Assembly (NCBI RefSeq): GCF_030766825.1
Contig: NZ_JASFDV010000052.1
Coordinates: 1 to 49,095, forward strand
DNA: 49,095 bases
Direction of reading: 5' to 3'
From: Nocardiopsis sp. CC223A
GTDB lineage: Bacteria; Actinomycetota; Actinomycetes; Streptosporangiales; Streptosporangiaceae
The notes beneath the pieces were generated by a model. It was given only the letters and a program-made list of their open reading frames with translations, was not told the DNA's origin and did no database searches. The first letter of the stretch is position 1; the number at the start of each line of letters is the position of its first letter. This document shows positions 15,899 to 25,739 of this stretch, piece by piece. A program made the position numbers and the translations under genes.

Positions 15899-18800
15899 TG
15901 TCCGACGACGCCCTCTTCCCCAACCCCCGCGGGGAGCAGACCTCACTCGATCTCCCTGGCAAAGCAGCCGCCGCCCCCGACAGGAAGCCCACCAAGGCCG
16001 AACTCCGGGCCGCCCGCGAGGACGCGCTGATCGCCACTCTCGACGAACCCCAGGAGTTCGAGAAGGCCTCCTCCTTCCACGTCCGCTCCGAACTCCAGGA
16101 ACTCATCGAGCGCGACCTCCTCGGCCCCTGGGAGGGCCCCGCCGAAGAGCTCGCCCCCAACTCCTCCGGACCCCGCGAGCGCTACCTCGTCGGTATGCTC
16201 GGCCCCCGCCACCAGGTGCCCAAGTCCACCAAGGACGCCGCCGGGGACCTCGTGGACACCGACAACGGCGCTGCCGGGGACACCCACGGCGAGGGCTCCG
16301 GCGAGCTCGCCGACAAGGTCACCCCTCAGAACCTCGGCCACATGTGGGCCTCCACCATGGGCCTGTCCTTCTCCGTCCCCTCCGACGTGGACGTCGTCAC
16401 CGTCACCGCCTCCTGGGGCCGGTACGGCAAGACCGACTCCCTCACCGAGGAGGGCCGCCGCCGCACCATCTGGTCGCGCGAGCCCAAGGAGTACACCCAG
16501 GAGGTCCGCCTCGACGGCGACACCGACTTCCGGATCGGCCTCACCGACCCCGACCCCGACGCCTCCTGCGTCTACCTCGGTGTCGCCGTCCGTCCCGCCC
16601 GGGACGGACGCCCCCGCCGCACCATCGAACTGAACCTGGTCAACAACCAGGAGCCGGTCACCCCCAACGGCGACGCCCGCTGGCTGTTCCAGGCCGGGCT
16701 CACCGTGACCGCCCTGGACGGCGCCTCTCCCGTGTTCCTCCCGGTGGACGACCCGCTCGAAGACACCGCCCCGGTGACCGACGACGCCGAGGAACTCCAC
16801 CTGCGCCTGCTCTACCGCAACCAGCTCAAGTTCGCCGACGGCCGCAACGTCGCCGTGCATGCCGAGGTCACCGAGGGCACGCGCCGCGCGCACCGGCTCG
16901 CCACGACCTGGCTCCCCCACCACGACGTGCCCGCCACCACAGCCGCCGTCACCGAGGGTTCCGCGCTGGCCAGGGTCGAGCTGTCCATGCACGCGCTCGC
17001 CACCGCCTCCCCCGAGGCGCTGCGCACCGGCCTGGCCCCGCTCTCCACCGGCTACTCCGCCTGGTTGCAGGACCGCGAGGACGCCATCCCCGCCCTGCCC
17101 AAGGCCCTGCGCGAGACCGCCGTCAGCGCCGTCTTCAAGGCCCGTACCGCGGCCGAGCGCATCCGCGCCGGGATCAGGCTGCTCACCGACCCGGCCCACC
17201 CCCACCACGCCCAAGCCCTCCGGGCCTTCCGGTTCGCCAACCGGGCCATGGCCGACCAGCGCCGCCACAGCGAGATCGCCCGGCTGCGCGAGGACCCCGA
17301 GGTGTCCTTCGCCCAGGCCCGGGAACAGGTCCTCGCCCGGGGCGCGGCCGCGGCGTCGTGGCGCCCGTTCCAGCTGGCGTTCGTGCTGCTGAACCTGCCC
17401 GCGATCACCGATCCCGACCACCCCGAGCGGGCCGCGGACCCCGACGCCGTCGTGGATTTGCTGTTCTTCCCCACCGGCGGTGGCAAGACCGAGGCCTACC
17501 TGGGCCTGACCGCCTACACCTTCGCGATCCGCCGCCTCCAGGGCCTGGTCGGCTCCGGTGCGGACGCCCGCAGCGGCATGGCGGGGGTGGCGGTGCTCAT
17601 GCGCTACACGCTGCGCCTGCTCACCGCCCAGCAGTTCCAGCGGGCGGCGGCGCTGGTGTGCGCGGCCGAGGTGCAGCGCGCCGAAGACCCCGCCACCTGG
17701 GGCACCGAGCCGTTCCGGATCGGCCTGTGGGTGGGCGGCGGGGTGTCGCCCAACTGGTTCACCGAGGCCGAGCAGCAGATCACCGAGGCCCGGGAGGCGG
17801 GCAAGAGCGAGCGCGCCAACGTGCTCCAGACCCTGTCCTGCCCCTGGTGCGGCACCCGCCTCCAGGCGCACCGGGACCTGTACCCGCAGCACGATGAGCG
17901 GCGGGTTCGGCTGTTCTGCGCCAACGCCGAGGGCGCGGACGCCTGCCCGTTCTCCCGCACGAAGTCCACCGAAGGCCTGCCGATCCTCACCGTGGACGAG
18001 GAGATCTACCGGTACACGCCGAGCCTGGTCATCGCCACCGTCGACAAGCTGGCGCAGCTGCCCTGGCGCGGGTTCGCGGGGATGCTGTTCGGGCGGGTGG
18101 CGCAGTACTGCCCCCGGCACGGGTTCCGGCACGCCGACCTGGACGCCAAGACCGGGTGCGCGAGCAGGCACAACGCCAAGGGCCACCTGCCCAAGGTGGA
18201 CAGCAGGCCGGTCCCCCGGCTGCGGCCGCCGGACCTGATCATCCAGGACGAGCTGCACCTGATCTCCGGTGCGCTGGGCACCACCGTGGGCTTGTTCGAG
18301 GCGGCGGTGGACGAGCTCACGTCCTGGACCACCCCGTCCGGGAAGCGGACCGCGCCCAAGATCGTGGCGTCCACAGCGACCACCAAGCGCGCCGCCGAGC
18401 AGGTGCGCGGGGTGTTCGGCCGGGACCTGCGGATCTTCCCGCCGCAGGTGACGGAGGTGACCGACACGTTCTTCTCCACCCAGGTGCCGGTCACCGAGAC
18501 CGACCCCGGCCGCCGCTACATGGGGGTGTGCGCGCACGGGGTGCGGCTCAAGTCCGCGGAGATCCGGCTGGCGGAGATCATCATGCTCGCCGGGCAGCAG
18601 GTGTTCGACACCTACGGCGAGGCCGCCGACCCGTACATGACCATGGTCGGGTACTTCAACGCCACCCGTGAGCTGGCCGGCATGCGCCGGTACATGGACG
18701 ACGACGTAACGGTGCGCGTGCGCAGGCACGGCCGCAGCAAGGGGCTGCCGGACCGGCTCACCCCGTCGGGCCTGTTCACGGTGCAGGAGCTGACCTCGCG

Positions 18801-19809
18801 CATCTCCTCCGCCGACATCAGCGAGGTGCTCAAGCGGCTGGAGCAGGGGTTCGACCCCGACATCGACACCAGCACGCGCAGGCGCGCCACCGGCGTCGAG
18901 ATGCGGCGGGTCTTCGAGGCCCGGCGCAGGTCGTCGGCCGTGAACGTGGTCCCGCACCAGCAGACGCAGCGGCGCATCGCCCGGGAGGGGCAGAACCCGG
19001 TGGACGCGGTGCTGGCCACGTCCATGCTCCAGGTGGGCGTGGACGTGTCCCGGTTCGGGCTGATGGTGGTCACCGGCCAGCCCAAGAACACCGCCGAGTA
19101 CATCCAGGCGTCCTCGCGCGTGGGCCGCGACCCGCGCCGGCCCGGCCTGGTGGTCACCCTCTACAACTGGACGCGGCCGCGCGACCTGGCGCACTACGAG
19201 GACTTCGGGTACTACCACGCGACCTTCTACCGGCAGGTGGAGGCGCTGAGCGTCACCCCGTTCACGCGTCGCTCGCTGGACCGGGGGACGGCGGCGATGT
19301 TCGTGGCGGCGGTGCGCAACACCGCCGAGGGGTTCTCCCGCAACGCCGACGCCCACGACGTGGACCTGGACGGGCCCGAGGTGGAGGAGATCGTCGAGCG
19401 GATGCTGCGGCGGGCCGAGGCCGTGGACGGCCCGCGCGGGCGGGGCTACCTGGCCGAGCGGATCAACGCGCTGCGCGACATCTGGAAGAACGGCAGGGAG
19501 GGTTCGACCCGGCTGGGGTACGAGCGCTCCAGCGAGGCCAAACAGCAGCTGCGCGGGCTGCTGCACAAGCCCGGCGAGGGGCCGTGGACCGGTACCACCG
19601 TCGGCATGTCCATGCGCGAGACGGAGAACGAGATCAACCTGCTGTTCCCGGGCGGCGGCGAGCTGTTCGACCCGGTGGTGGGAGCCCCGGAGTGGTCGTT
19701 CGGGCCGCCGGGCGGCGCGGACGGCGGGGACGACGACGCGGACGAGGGCGACGAGATGGGCGACACGGCCGTGCCTGCGGCCGCCGCCCGCGGGAAGGGA
19801 CGCGGCTGA
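15898..19809 (+). CDS. drmA: DISARM helicase DrmA
   Basis: A 1303-aa superfamily 2 helicase, core component of all DISARM systems. Walker A is FFPTGGGKTEAYLG near residues 523-536, and the DEXH-type Walker B is IIQDELHLISGALG near 780. A Cys cluster (CPWCG...CANAEGADAC) lies between them near 650-690. The C-terminal lobe has TSMLQVGVDVSRFG and IQASSRVGRDPRRPG near 1040-1085. ATG 15898 shares one base with the drmMI stop and follows a GGAGAG site. DrmA forms a complex with DrmB that engages DNA ends; DISARM blocks many phages after DNA entry. The first 500 residues are DrmA-specific and not assigned. Confidence 0.93.
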   Translation: MSDDALFPNPRGEQTSLDLPGKAAAAPDRKPTKAELRAAREDALIATLDEPQEFEKASSFHVRSELQELIERDLLGPWEGPAEELAPNSSGPRERYLVGMLGPRHQVPKSTKDAAGDLVDTDNGAAGDTHGEGSGELADKVTPQNLGHMWASTMGLSFSVPSDVDVVTVTASWGRYGKTDSLTEEGRRRTIWSREPKEYTQEVRLDGDTDFRIGLTDPDPDASCVYLGVAVRPARDGRPRRTIELNLVNNQEPVTPNGDARWLFQAGLTVTALDGASPVFLPVDDPLEDTAPVTDDAEELHLRLLYRNQLKFADGRNVAVHAEVTEGTRRAHRLATTWLPHHDVPATTAAVTEGSALARVELSMHALATASPEALRTGLAPLSTGYSAWLQDREDAIPALPKALRETAVSAVFKARTAAERIRAGIRLLTDPAHPHHAQALRAFRFANRAMADQRRHSEIARLREDPEVSFAQAREQVLARGAAAASWRPFQLAFVLLNLPAITDPDHPERAADPDAVVDLLFFPTGGGKTEAYLGLTAYTFAIRRLQGLVGSGADARSGMAGVAVLMRYTLRLLTAQQFQRAAALVCAAEVQRAEDPATWGTEPFRIGLWVGGGVSPNWFTEAEQQITEAREAGKSERANVLQTLSCPWCGTRLQAHRDLYPQHDERRVRLFCANAEGADACPFSRTKSTEGLPILTVDEEIYRYTPSLVIATVDKLAQLPWRGFAGMLFGRVAQYCPRHGFRHADLDAKTGCASRHNAKGHLPKVDSRPVPRLRPPDLIIQDELHLISGALGTTVGLFEAAVDELTSWTTPSGKRTAPKIVASTATTKRAAEQVRGVFGRDLRIFPPQVTEVTDTFFSTQVPVTETDPGRRYMGVCAHGVRLKSAEIRLAEIIMLAGQQVFDTYGEAADPYMTMVGYFNATRELAGMRRYMDDDVTVRVRRHGRSKGLPDRLTPSGLFTVQELTSRISSADISEVLKRLEQGFDPDIDTSTRRRATGVEMRRVFEARRRSSAVNVVPHQQTQRRIAREGQNPVDAVLATSMLQVGVDVSRFGLMVVTGQPKNTAEYIQASSRVGRDPRRPGLVVTLYNWTRPRDLAHYEDFGYYHATFYRQVEALSVTPFTRRSLDRGTAAMFVAAVRNTAEGFSRNADAHDVDLDGPEVEEIVERMLRRAEAVDGPRGRGYLAERINALRDIWKNGREGSTRLGYERSSEAKQQLRGLLHKPGEGPWTGTTVGMSMRETENEINLLFPGGGELFDPVVGAPEWSFGPPGGADGGDDDADEGDEMGDTAVPAAAARGKGRG

Positions 19810-21719
19810 TGCGCGACGCGACGTACCGACGGCGGGTGGGTGCGGTCCGGCCCAGCCACCTGATGTTCACCAGCGGCGTGGGGTCCCTGGTGGACCTGCC
19901 CAACTTCGCGGTGCTGGTCCGCGGCCTGGACGACTGGAACTACACCAACGCCCACGGCTGGGAGAGGATCGACGAGCCCCGGCTGCTGGAGGCGGTGCGG
20001 CAGAACAAGCGCAACCGCCGGGTGAAGGAGCTGCGGCCCGCGCCGTGGACGGAGGGGATGGAGGCGAACCCGGGCGGTCCGGCCTCCCTGGTGGGGGTGC
20101 CCACGCTCCCGTTCCCCGGCTGTTTCCGGTGCACGGCCTGCAACGACCTGGGGTCGCTGGACTCGGGGGCGTTCGCGTTCGAGAACACCAACCCGCGCCG
20201 CCCGCACGAGGCGCGGTTCGTGCACAACGTGAGCAGGCATCCGGGGCGCAAGCCGCTGGCGGTGTCGGCGCGGTTCGTGCTGACCTGCGCCAACGGGCAC
20301 CTGGACGAGTTCCCGTACGTGCACTTCGTGCACCAGGGGGCCTCCTGCGCCAAGGCGTCGCACCCGAGTCTTCAGATGGACGACCGGGGCGGCAACATCG
20401 GCGCGAACGTGGAGCTGACCTGCGTGAGCTGCGGTGCACACCGCAACATGCGCTGGGCGAGCGGGGAGCGCGGGCAGGACAACCTGCCGCGCTGCCGGGG
20501 ACGCCACCCGCACCTGCGCCGGTTCGAGGAGGGCGGCTGCGACGCCCGGCCCAAGGTGCTGGTGGTGGGCGCGTCCAACCAGTGGTTCTCCCAGGTGCTG
20601 TCGGCGCTGGCGCTGCCCCCGGCCGGGGCCGGGCTGGAGGGGCTGGTGGACAAGCACTGGGAGGAGGCGTTCGCCGCGCTGCCGCCCAACCCGGAGTTCC
20701 TGGCCTACGCCCGGACCACGGTTCCGGCACTGCGGCAGTTCGAGCAGTGGGACGACGCCACCCTGTCCGCGGCCATCGCCAAGGTGCGTGCCGCCAAGGA
20801 GGGGCAGGCGCAGGAGGAGGAACAGGGCCAGGGCTACCCGGACCTGCGCACCCCCGAGTGGAAGGTGTTCTCCTCCCCCGACCTGCCCGACCCGACGGAG
20901 GACTTCGCGCTGCGCAGTGTGACCGCGGAGCTGCCCGCGTCCCTGAAGGGCGTGTTCTCCGACGTGCTCCAGGTGGAGCGGCTGCGCGAGGTGCGGGCGC
21001 TGACCGGGTTCACCCGGCTGGAGGCGCCCGACCCCGACGACCCGGAGCTGGTGACGTCCGCGCCGCTGGCACGGGTGGAGCCGGAGTGGATCCCGGCCAG
21101 CGAAGTGCGCGGGGAGGGGATCTTCCTGCGCGTGCCCGAGGAACTGCTCGCGGCCTGGGAGAAGAAGGTCACCGGCTCGGAGGCGATGGGCCTGCACCGG
21201 CAGGCGTACGCCACCTACCGGGCCAACCGGGTGCCGCCGCACCGCAGGAGCGGGTTCGAGCCGATGCGGTTCTGGCCCGGGGAGCGGTACATCGCCCTGC
21301 ACACCCTGTCGCACCTGCTGATCCGCACTATCGCCCTGGACTGCGGGTACAACTCGGCGAGCCTGTCCGAGCGCATCTACGCGAGCGGCGACGCCGACGA
21401 CCCGCGCGGCGGCATCCTCATCTACACCGCCGTCCCCGACGCCGAGGGCACCCTGGGCGGGCTGGTGTCGCAGGCCGAGCCGGACCGGCTGCCCCGGCTG
21501 GTGCGGCGGGCGCTGCACGAGGCGATGCGGTGCTCCTCCGACCCGTTGTGCGCGGAGCGGCTGCCGCAGGCACAGGCGGACTTCCTGCACGGGGCGGCCT
21601 GCCACGTGTGCCTGTTCGTGTCGGAGACGACCTGTGAGCGGGGCAACCGGTTCCTGGACCGCAGGTTCGTGGTGCCCATCGGCTCCCCCGACCTCGCCCT
21701 GTACCCCGAGCTGCCGTGA
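19809..21719 (+). CDS. drmB: DISARM protein DrmB (DUF1998)
   Basis: A 636-aa protein from ATG 19809, which shares one base with the drmA stop. The C-terminal DUF1998 domain is seen from about residue 490 (HTLSHLLIRTIALDCGYNSA, then GGILIYTAVPDAEGTLGGLV and AACHVCLFVSETTCERGN), with paired cysteines that probably hold zinc. Further Cys motifs are CFRCTACNDLG near 103, CANGHLDEF near 158 and CVSCG near 203. DrmB is the partner of DrmA; the pair binds DNA and is required for DISARM defence. The next gene starts within the stop codon region (GTGA). Confidence 0.93.
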   Translation: MRDATYRRRVGAVRPSHLMFTSGVGSLVDLPNFAVLVRGLDDWNYTNAHGWERIDEPRLLEAVRQNKRNRRVKELRPAPWTEGMEANPGGPASLVGVPTLPFPGCFRCTACNDLGSLDSGAFAFENTNPRRPHEARFVHNVSRHPGRKPLAVSARFVLTCANGHLDEFPYVHFVHQGASCAKASHPSLQMDDRGGNIGANVELTCVSCGAHRNMRWASGERGQDNLPRCRGRHPHLRRFEEGGCDARPKVLVVGASNQWFSQVLSALALPPAGAGLEGLVDKHWEEAFAALPPNPEFLAYARTTVPALRQFEQWDDATLSAAIAKVRAAKEGQAQEEEQGQGYPDLRTPEWKVFSSPDLPDPTEDFALRSVTAELPASLKGVFSDVLQVERLREVRALTGFTRLEAPDPDDPELVTSAPLARVEPEWIPASEVRGEGIFLRVPEELLAAWEKKVTGSEAMGLHRQAYATYRANRVPPHRRSGFEPMRFWPGERYIALHTLSHLLIRTIALDCGYNSASLSERIYASGDADDPRGGILIYTAVPDAEGTLGGLVSQAEPDRLPRLVRRALHEAMRCSSDPLCAERLPQAQADFLHGAACHVCLFVSETTCERGNRFLDRRFVVPIGSPDLALYPELP

Positions 21720-22486
21720 CGGGTGCGGAGTCGGAGTTCGAGCGGCTCGCCGCCGCGGCCGCACCCGTCCTGGGCGCGGCCGGGCTGCGGGCCGTCGCCG
21801 ACCGCCTGGCGCAGGGCTGGCCGGACCAGGCGGTGCTGGGGTCGGTGCGCGGGCGGGAGACGGTGGCGCCGCTGCTGGAGGCCGCCGCACGGGAGGGGGT
21901 CGGTGGTGAGCGGGCCGCCGCGTTCCTGCGCGGGGTGGCCGCCGGGTACGGGGCGGGCGCGGAGACGGTGACCGTGGAGACGGTGTGGACCGGCCCCGGC
22001 AGCCACGCCGTCCCGGTGCGCGCCACCGCCCAGGCACTGGTCGACCTCATCGAGGGCGCCGAGCGGGAGCTGCTGCTCATGACCTACTCGGCGACCCGGC
22101 ACCGGGCGGTCCGCGCCGCCCTGGCCTCGGCCGTGGAACGCGGAGTGGCGGTGTCGGCGGTGGTGGAGACCCTGGCCGGGGCGCGGGGGACGCTGGCCGG
22201 GCGCGAGCCCGCCATGGCCTTCCACGGGGTAGCGGGGGTGCGGTTGTGGCAGTGGCCGCCGGAGCGGCGGCCCGACCGGTTCGCGCGCACGCACGCCAAG
22301 CTGGCGGTGGCCGACCGGCGGGCGCTGCTGGTGTCCAGCGCCAACCTCACCCAGAGCGGGGTGGCGCACAGCATCGAGGCGGGGCTGCTGGTGCGCGGCG
22401 GGCCGGTGCCGGAGCGGGTGGCCGAGCACATCGCCGAGTTGCAGACCCGGGGGATTCTGGAACCCTTGCGGATAGGCGACTCCTGA
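21716..22486 (+). CDS. drmC: DISARM phospholipase D-like protein DrmC
   Basis: A 256-aa protein starting at GTG 21716, overlapping drmB by 4 bases. It has one PLD-family HKD motif, THAKLAVADRRALLVSSANLT near residues 191-211 (H-x-K-x4-D), preceded by a Rossmann-like segment (LVDLIEGAERELLLMTYSA). PLD-fold proteins of this size act as nucleases or phosphodiesterases, usually as dimers that combine two HKD motifs. DrmC is a common DISARM component reported as dispensable for part of the protection. The operon probably ends here or runs on into the kinase gene. Confidence 0.92.
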   Translation: MTGAESEFERLAAAAAPVLGAAGLRAVADRLAQGWPDQAVLGSVRGRETVAPLLEAAAREGVGGERAAAFLRGVAAGYGAGAETVTVETVWTGPGSHAVPVRATAQALVDLIEGAERELLLMTYSATRHRAVRAALASAVERGVAVSAVVETLAGARGTLAGREPAMAFHGVAGVRLWQWPPERRPDRFARTHAKLAVADRRALLVSSANLTQSGVAHSIEAGLLVRGGPVPERVAEHIAELQTRGILEPLRIGDS

Positions 22487-22597
22487 GGGCCGCGGGTGGC
22501 GACGGAAGGCCCGTGGACACGGGTGGGACGTCTGGGAGAGTGGACGGAACACGGTCGGCGGCCGGCCGTGCCGGGCGAGGTCACGGGAGCTGGAGAG

Positions 22598-24205
22598 ATG
22601 ACCGGAGCGGTCGGCGGCAGGTGGGTGCTCGGCGAGCGGTATGCGCTGGAGCCGGTGCCGATGGGGCGCGGCGGCATGGGAACCGTGTACGAGGGCCATG
22701 ACCTGCGGTTGAAGCGCCGGGTCGCGGTGAAGTTCATCCGGTTCCCGCACGACGCCGACGAGGCCGAGCGCAAGGAGATGGTGGACCGGTTCGTGCGCGA
22801 GTCGCGGATCACCGCCGAGCTCCAGCACCCCGGGGTGCCGTCGGTGTTCGACGCGGGCACCGACGGCGACGGGCGGCCCTACCTGGTGATGCAGCGCATC
22901 GACGGGATGAGCGTCGGCGACCTCATCGGCGAGCAGGAGCGGCTGTCGGTGGGGTGGACGGCCGGGATCGGGGCGCAGGTGTGCTCGGTGCTGGCCGCCG
23001 CGCACGGGGCGTCGCTGGTGCACCGGGACCTGAAGCCGACCAACCTGATGCTGGAGAAGACCGGGACGGTGAAGGTCCTGGACTTCGGGCTGGCGGTGGC
23101 GCTGGACCGCACGGACATGTCCCAGATCACCCGGACCGGGCACACGCCGGGCACACCCGAGTACATGGCGCCCGAGCAGCTGATGGCGGGCCGGGCCACC
23201 CCGCGCAGCGACCTGTACGCGCTGGGGTGCGTGCTGTTCGAGATGCTCACCGGCAGGCGGCTGTTCCGGGCGTCCACCCCGTGGGCGGTGGCGTCCAAGC
23301 AGGCCAACGAGACGCCGGAGCGGGTGCGGTCGGTGCGGTCGGACGTGCCGTCGGGGTTGTCGGAGGTCATCGCGGCGCTGCTGGAGAAGAAGCCGGAGGA
23401 CCGGCCGGAGGACGCGGTGGAGGTGTACGGGAGGCTGATGGGGTTCGTCGGCGACCTGGAGCCGATGCCCCAGGCGCTGCACCCGCCGTCCAGGCCCAAC
23501 CCGCACCGCATGTACGGGGCGGCGCTGTCCCGGGTGGCCTCGGCCCCGGGGCCGGAGAAGGACCGGGAGCGGGGCGGGGGTACGGCGGCCGGGTCCGCTC
23601 CCGAGCCCGGGCCGGGGCCGCGCGCGGGGACGGACCTGCCGGCCATCGACCGTTCGGCGGTGTCCGAGGCGCGGCTGGCGGCGAGCGGGCTGGTCTCCCA
23701 GGGGCGGAACCGGGAGGCCGCCGAGGCGCTGCGTGGGGCCGCGGTCCGGGCGGCGTCCGCGTTCGGCGGCACCGACCCGGAGGTGGTGGAGCTGCGGCTG
23801 GAGCGCGCCAACATCCTGTTCCAGAGCGGTGACTTCCGGCAGGCGGGACCGCTGTACGCGGCGCTGGCGAAGGACCTGGAGAACTCCCCCGGCGGTGACG
23901 TGTCCCTGATGTTCCGCTGCCGGTTGCAGGACGCCACCTGCCGTGCGCTGGGCGGGGACGCGGTGCGGGCGCTGGAGCTGCTGCGGGGGCTGTTGGCGGA
24001 CGAGGTCGCCGAACTCGGGGCGGACGACCCGCGCCCCCTGGAGCTGCGGCACCAGATCGGGCTGTTGGAGCTGGGCGCCGGGCACCGGGAGGAGGCGGAG
24101 CGGACTCTGCGGGGGCTGCGCGCGGACCTGGTCCGGCTGCACGGTGAGGAGCATCCGACGGTGCTCCGGATCGACGGCTCGCTGCAACGGGCCTCGGAGT
24201 TCTGA
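22598..24205 (+). CDS. Ser/Thr protein kinase with C-terminal TPR-like region
   Basis: A 535-aa kinase from ATG 22598 (GGGAGC upstream). A GTG at 22496, 10 bases after drmC, would add 34 residues and is possible. All catalytic motifs are present: GRGGMGTVYEG near residue 23, VAVKFI, HRDLKPTNLM near 142, DFGLA near 161 and TPEYMAPEQ near 186. There is no transmembrane helix or PASTA repeat, so it is cytoplasmic. After a Pro/Gly linker the C-terminal about 170 residues form helical repeats (AASGLVSQGRNREAAEALR, LERANILFQSGDFRQAGPL) like TPRs, suited to binding a partner. It directly follows drmC on the same strand and may be co-transcribed. A role with DISARM is possible but not established. 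Confidence 0.85.
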   Translation: MTGAVGGRWVLGERYALEPVPMGRGGMGTVYEGHDLRLKRRVAVKFIRFPHDADEAERKEMVDRFVRESRITAELQHPGVPSVFDAGTDGDGRPYLVMQRIDGMSVGDLIGEQERLSVGWTAGIGAQVCSVLAAAHGASLVHRDLKPTNLMLEKTGTVKVLDFGLAVALDRTDMSQITRTGHTPGTPEYMAPEQLMAGRATPRSDLYALGCVLFEMLTGRRLFRASTPWAVASKQANETPERVRSVRSDVPSGLSEVIAALLEKKPEDRPEDAVEVYGRLMGFVGDLEPMPQALHPPSRPNPHRMYGAALSRVASAPGPEKDRERGGGTAAGSAPEPGPGPRAGTDLPAIDRSAVSEARLAASGLVSQGRNREAAEALRGAAVRAASAFGGTDPEVVELRLERANILFQSGDFRQAGPLYAALAKDLENSPGGDVSLMFRCRLQDATCRALGGDAVRALELLRGLLADEVAELGADDPRPLELRHQIGLLELGAGHREEAERTLRGLRADLVRLHGEEHPTVLRIDGSLQRASEF

Positions 24206-24287
24206 GGAGCGCCCGGCAAAGGGCGGGCTGCGCGGGCCGGATCGGGCTCACGGGCGAGTGGGCGTGGGAGGGACTCCTCCGCGGCTT

Positions 24288-25739
24288 CTATCGGCGTTCG
24301 GGGTCCAGATGGCGGTGGAGCAGGCGCAGGCGGTTCCAGTCCTCGGGGCGGGTGCCGTCGCCGACCCGGTACCAGGCGGCGGGGGTGAGCCGGGGTCCGA
24401 TGAGGCGGACCGGGACGGGGGCGGTCGCGGGGTCGGTGATGCCGAGTTCGATGAGGCCCTCGGGGCCCAGGGCGAGGCCGACGGGGGCGGGGAACCCGGT
24501 CCAGCGGGGTTCGGGCCGGGTGCCGGGGCGGCGGGAGACGGACAGGGTCCGCAGCAGGCCCCGGGAGGCGAGGGCGGCGACGGCGCGCGGGATCGCGTCG
24601 AGGTCGGGTTCGGTCCCCGGCGGGTGGACGACGGTGAGGGAGGCGGTCTCCTTGACACCCTCCCGGACCCGCTGGACGCGCAGGATGCCGTGGAAGTCGA
24701 GGGTGCCGGGGTCCCGGACGGTGTCGGGTGCTCCGGAGAACAGCAGGAGCGAGGACGCCGGGGCGCGCTCACGGCACAGGCGGGTCAGGGCGACCGGGTC
24801 CCAGGGCAGGCAGAGGGGTTCGCCGGTGTCGAAGAGGGCGATCCGGCCACCGGCCAGGTGGGTGGCGAGGAGTTCGGCGGCCTCGCCCAGGAGCAGGTCC
24901 TCGGTGGCCGGGTGGAGGGTGGTGAGTTCGGCGGTGAGCCGCCACCCCGGGGCGTGGTTCTCCTCGGTCGGGATGTGGTCGGGGTGGGGGCCGCGTTCGT
25001 GCAGGACGGGGGTGTCGGGGACGAAGCCGTGGCGCTCGTCCCAGGTCAGGGGTTCGCCGGTGAAGGCGTCGTGGTGGGTGGCCGGGTCGGTGGCGATGAC
25101 CTGGCGGAAGAGGGGGCTGGCGGCGAGGAAGGCCGCCAGCAGCGGGGTGGCCGTGCTGCCCGGAGGGGTGACGATCTGGAGGGCGCTCCTCTGCGGGCCG
25201 TGGGTGGCCAGGGCGTCGCCGAGCATCGCGGAGAGGGGGACGAGCGGGCGGTCGTCGGCGGTGAGGAGGGTGTGTTCGGTGGCGGCGGTGAGCGCGGGGT
25301 GGGGTGCGGGGACGGAGGGGGTCCCGGGCGCCGGGGCGGTCGCGTCGGGTGGTGAGGGGCGGACCGTCCCGCCGTAGCGGTCGGTCAGGGCGGTGGTGAA
25401 GGCCGTCAGGGCGACGGAGGCGTCGGGGTGGGCGGCACGGACCTCCACCCACCAGGGCTGGGCGGGAGTGTCCTCGTCGTCCAGTGGGCCGAGGAGGCGT
25501 TCGGCCTCGGCGAGGACCGTGACGTGCCGGGCCGCCTGCACGGCGGCGACGGTCCGGTCGGCGGCGTCGCGCAGCTCGATGAGCACGCCGTCGGCCACCG
25601 GGTGCGGGCGCAGCCCGGTGGTGCGCAGGGCGTCGAGCAGGCCGGAGAGGGTCGGCCGGGCGTGGAGCAGTGCCACCAGGGTCCGGCCCACGGGTAGGGA
25701 GGGGGTGGGGACGGTCGTGGCGGTGAGCGCCGTGGTCAT
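24288..25739 (-). CDS. DUF6177 family protein of an ESX toxin locus
   Basis: A 483-aa protein from ATG 25739, overlapping the upstream stop (ATGA). Features that recall DUF6177 are LGPLDDEDTPAQPWWVEVRAA near residue 80, LQIVTPPGSTATPL near 185 and YRVGDGTRPEDWNRL near the end. DUF6177 genes travel with DUF6507 and WXG/PT-rich toxins in actinomycete ESX loci; their molecular role is not known to me. It is the last gene of the toxin operon and converges on the kinase gene, with 82 bases between. Confidence 0.75.
   Translation of the reverse strand: MTTALTATTVPTPSLPVGRTLVALLHARPTLSGLLDALRTTGLRPHPVADGVLIELRDAADRTVAAVQAARHVTVLAEAERLLGPLDDEDTPAQPWWVEVRAAHPDASVALTAFTTALTDRYGGTVRPSPPDATAPAPGTPSVPAPHPALTAATEHTLLTADDRPLVPLSAMLGDALATHGPQRSALQIVTPPGSTATPLLAAFLAASPLFRQVIATDPATHHDAFTGEPLTWDERHGFVPDTPVLHERGPHPDHIPTEENHAPGWRLTAELTTLHPATEDLLLGEAAELLATHLAGGRIALFDTGEPLCLPWDPVALTRLCRERAPASSLLLFSGAPDTVRDPGTLDFHGILRVQRVREGVKETASLTVVHPPGTEPDLDAIPRAVAALASRGLLRTLSVSRRPGTRPEPRWTGFPAPVGLALGPEGLIELGITDPATAPVPVRLIGPRLTPAAWYRVGDGTRPEDWNRLRLLHRHLDPERR

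Noticed and set aside
15943..19566. A 1207-codon open frame on the - strand opposite drmA
   Set aside because: Same shadow effect; DrmA motifs on + are unambiguous.
8634..22486. BREX/Pgl system
   Set aside because: The methylase resembles PglX, but there is no PglZ, BrxC or PglW, while DrmA, DrmB and DrmC are all present.
24288..25739. A complementary + strand frame read as a Gly/Glu-rich protein
   Set aside because: The - strand protein has DUF6177 features and a coupled start.
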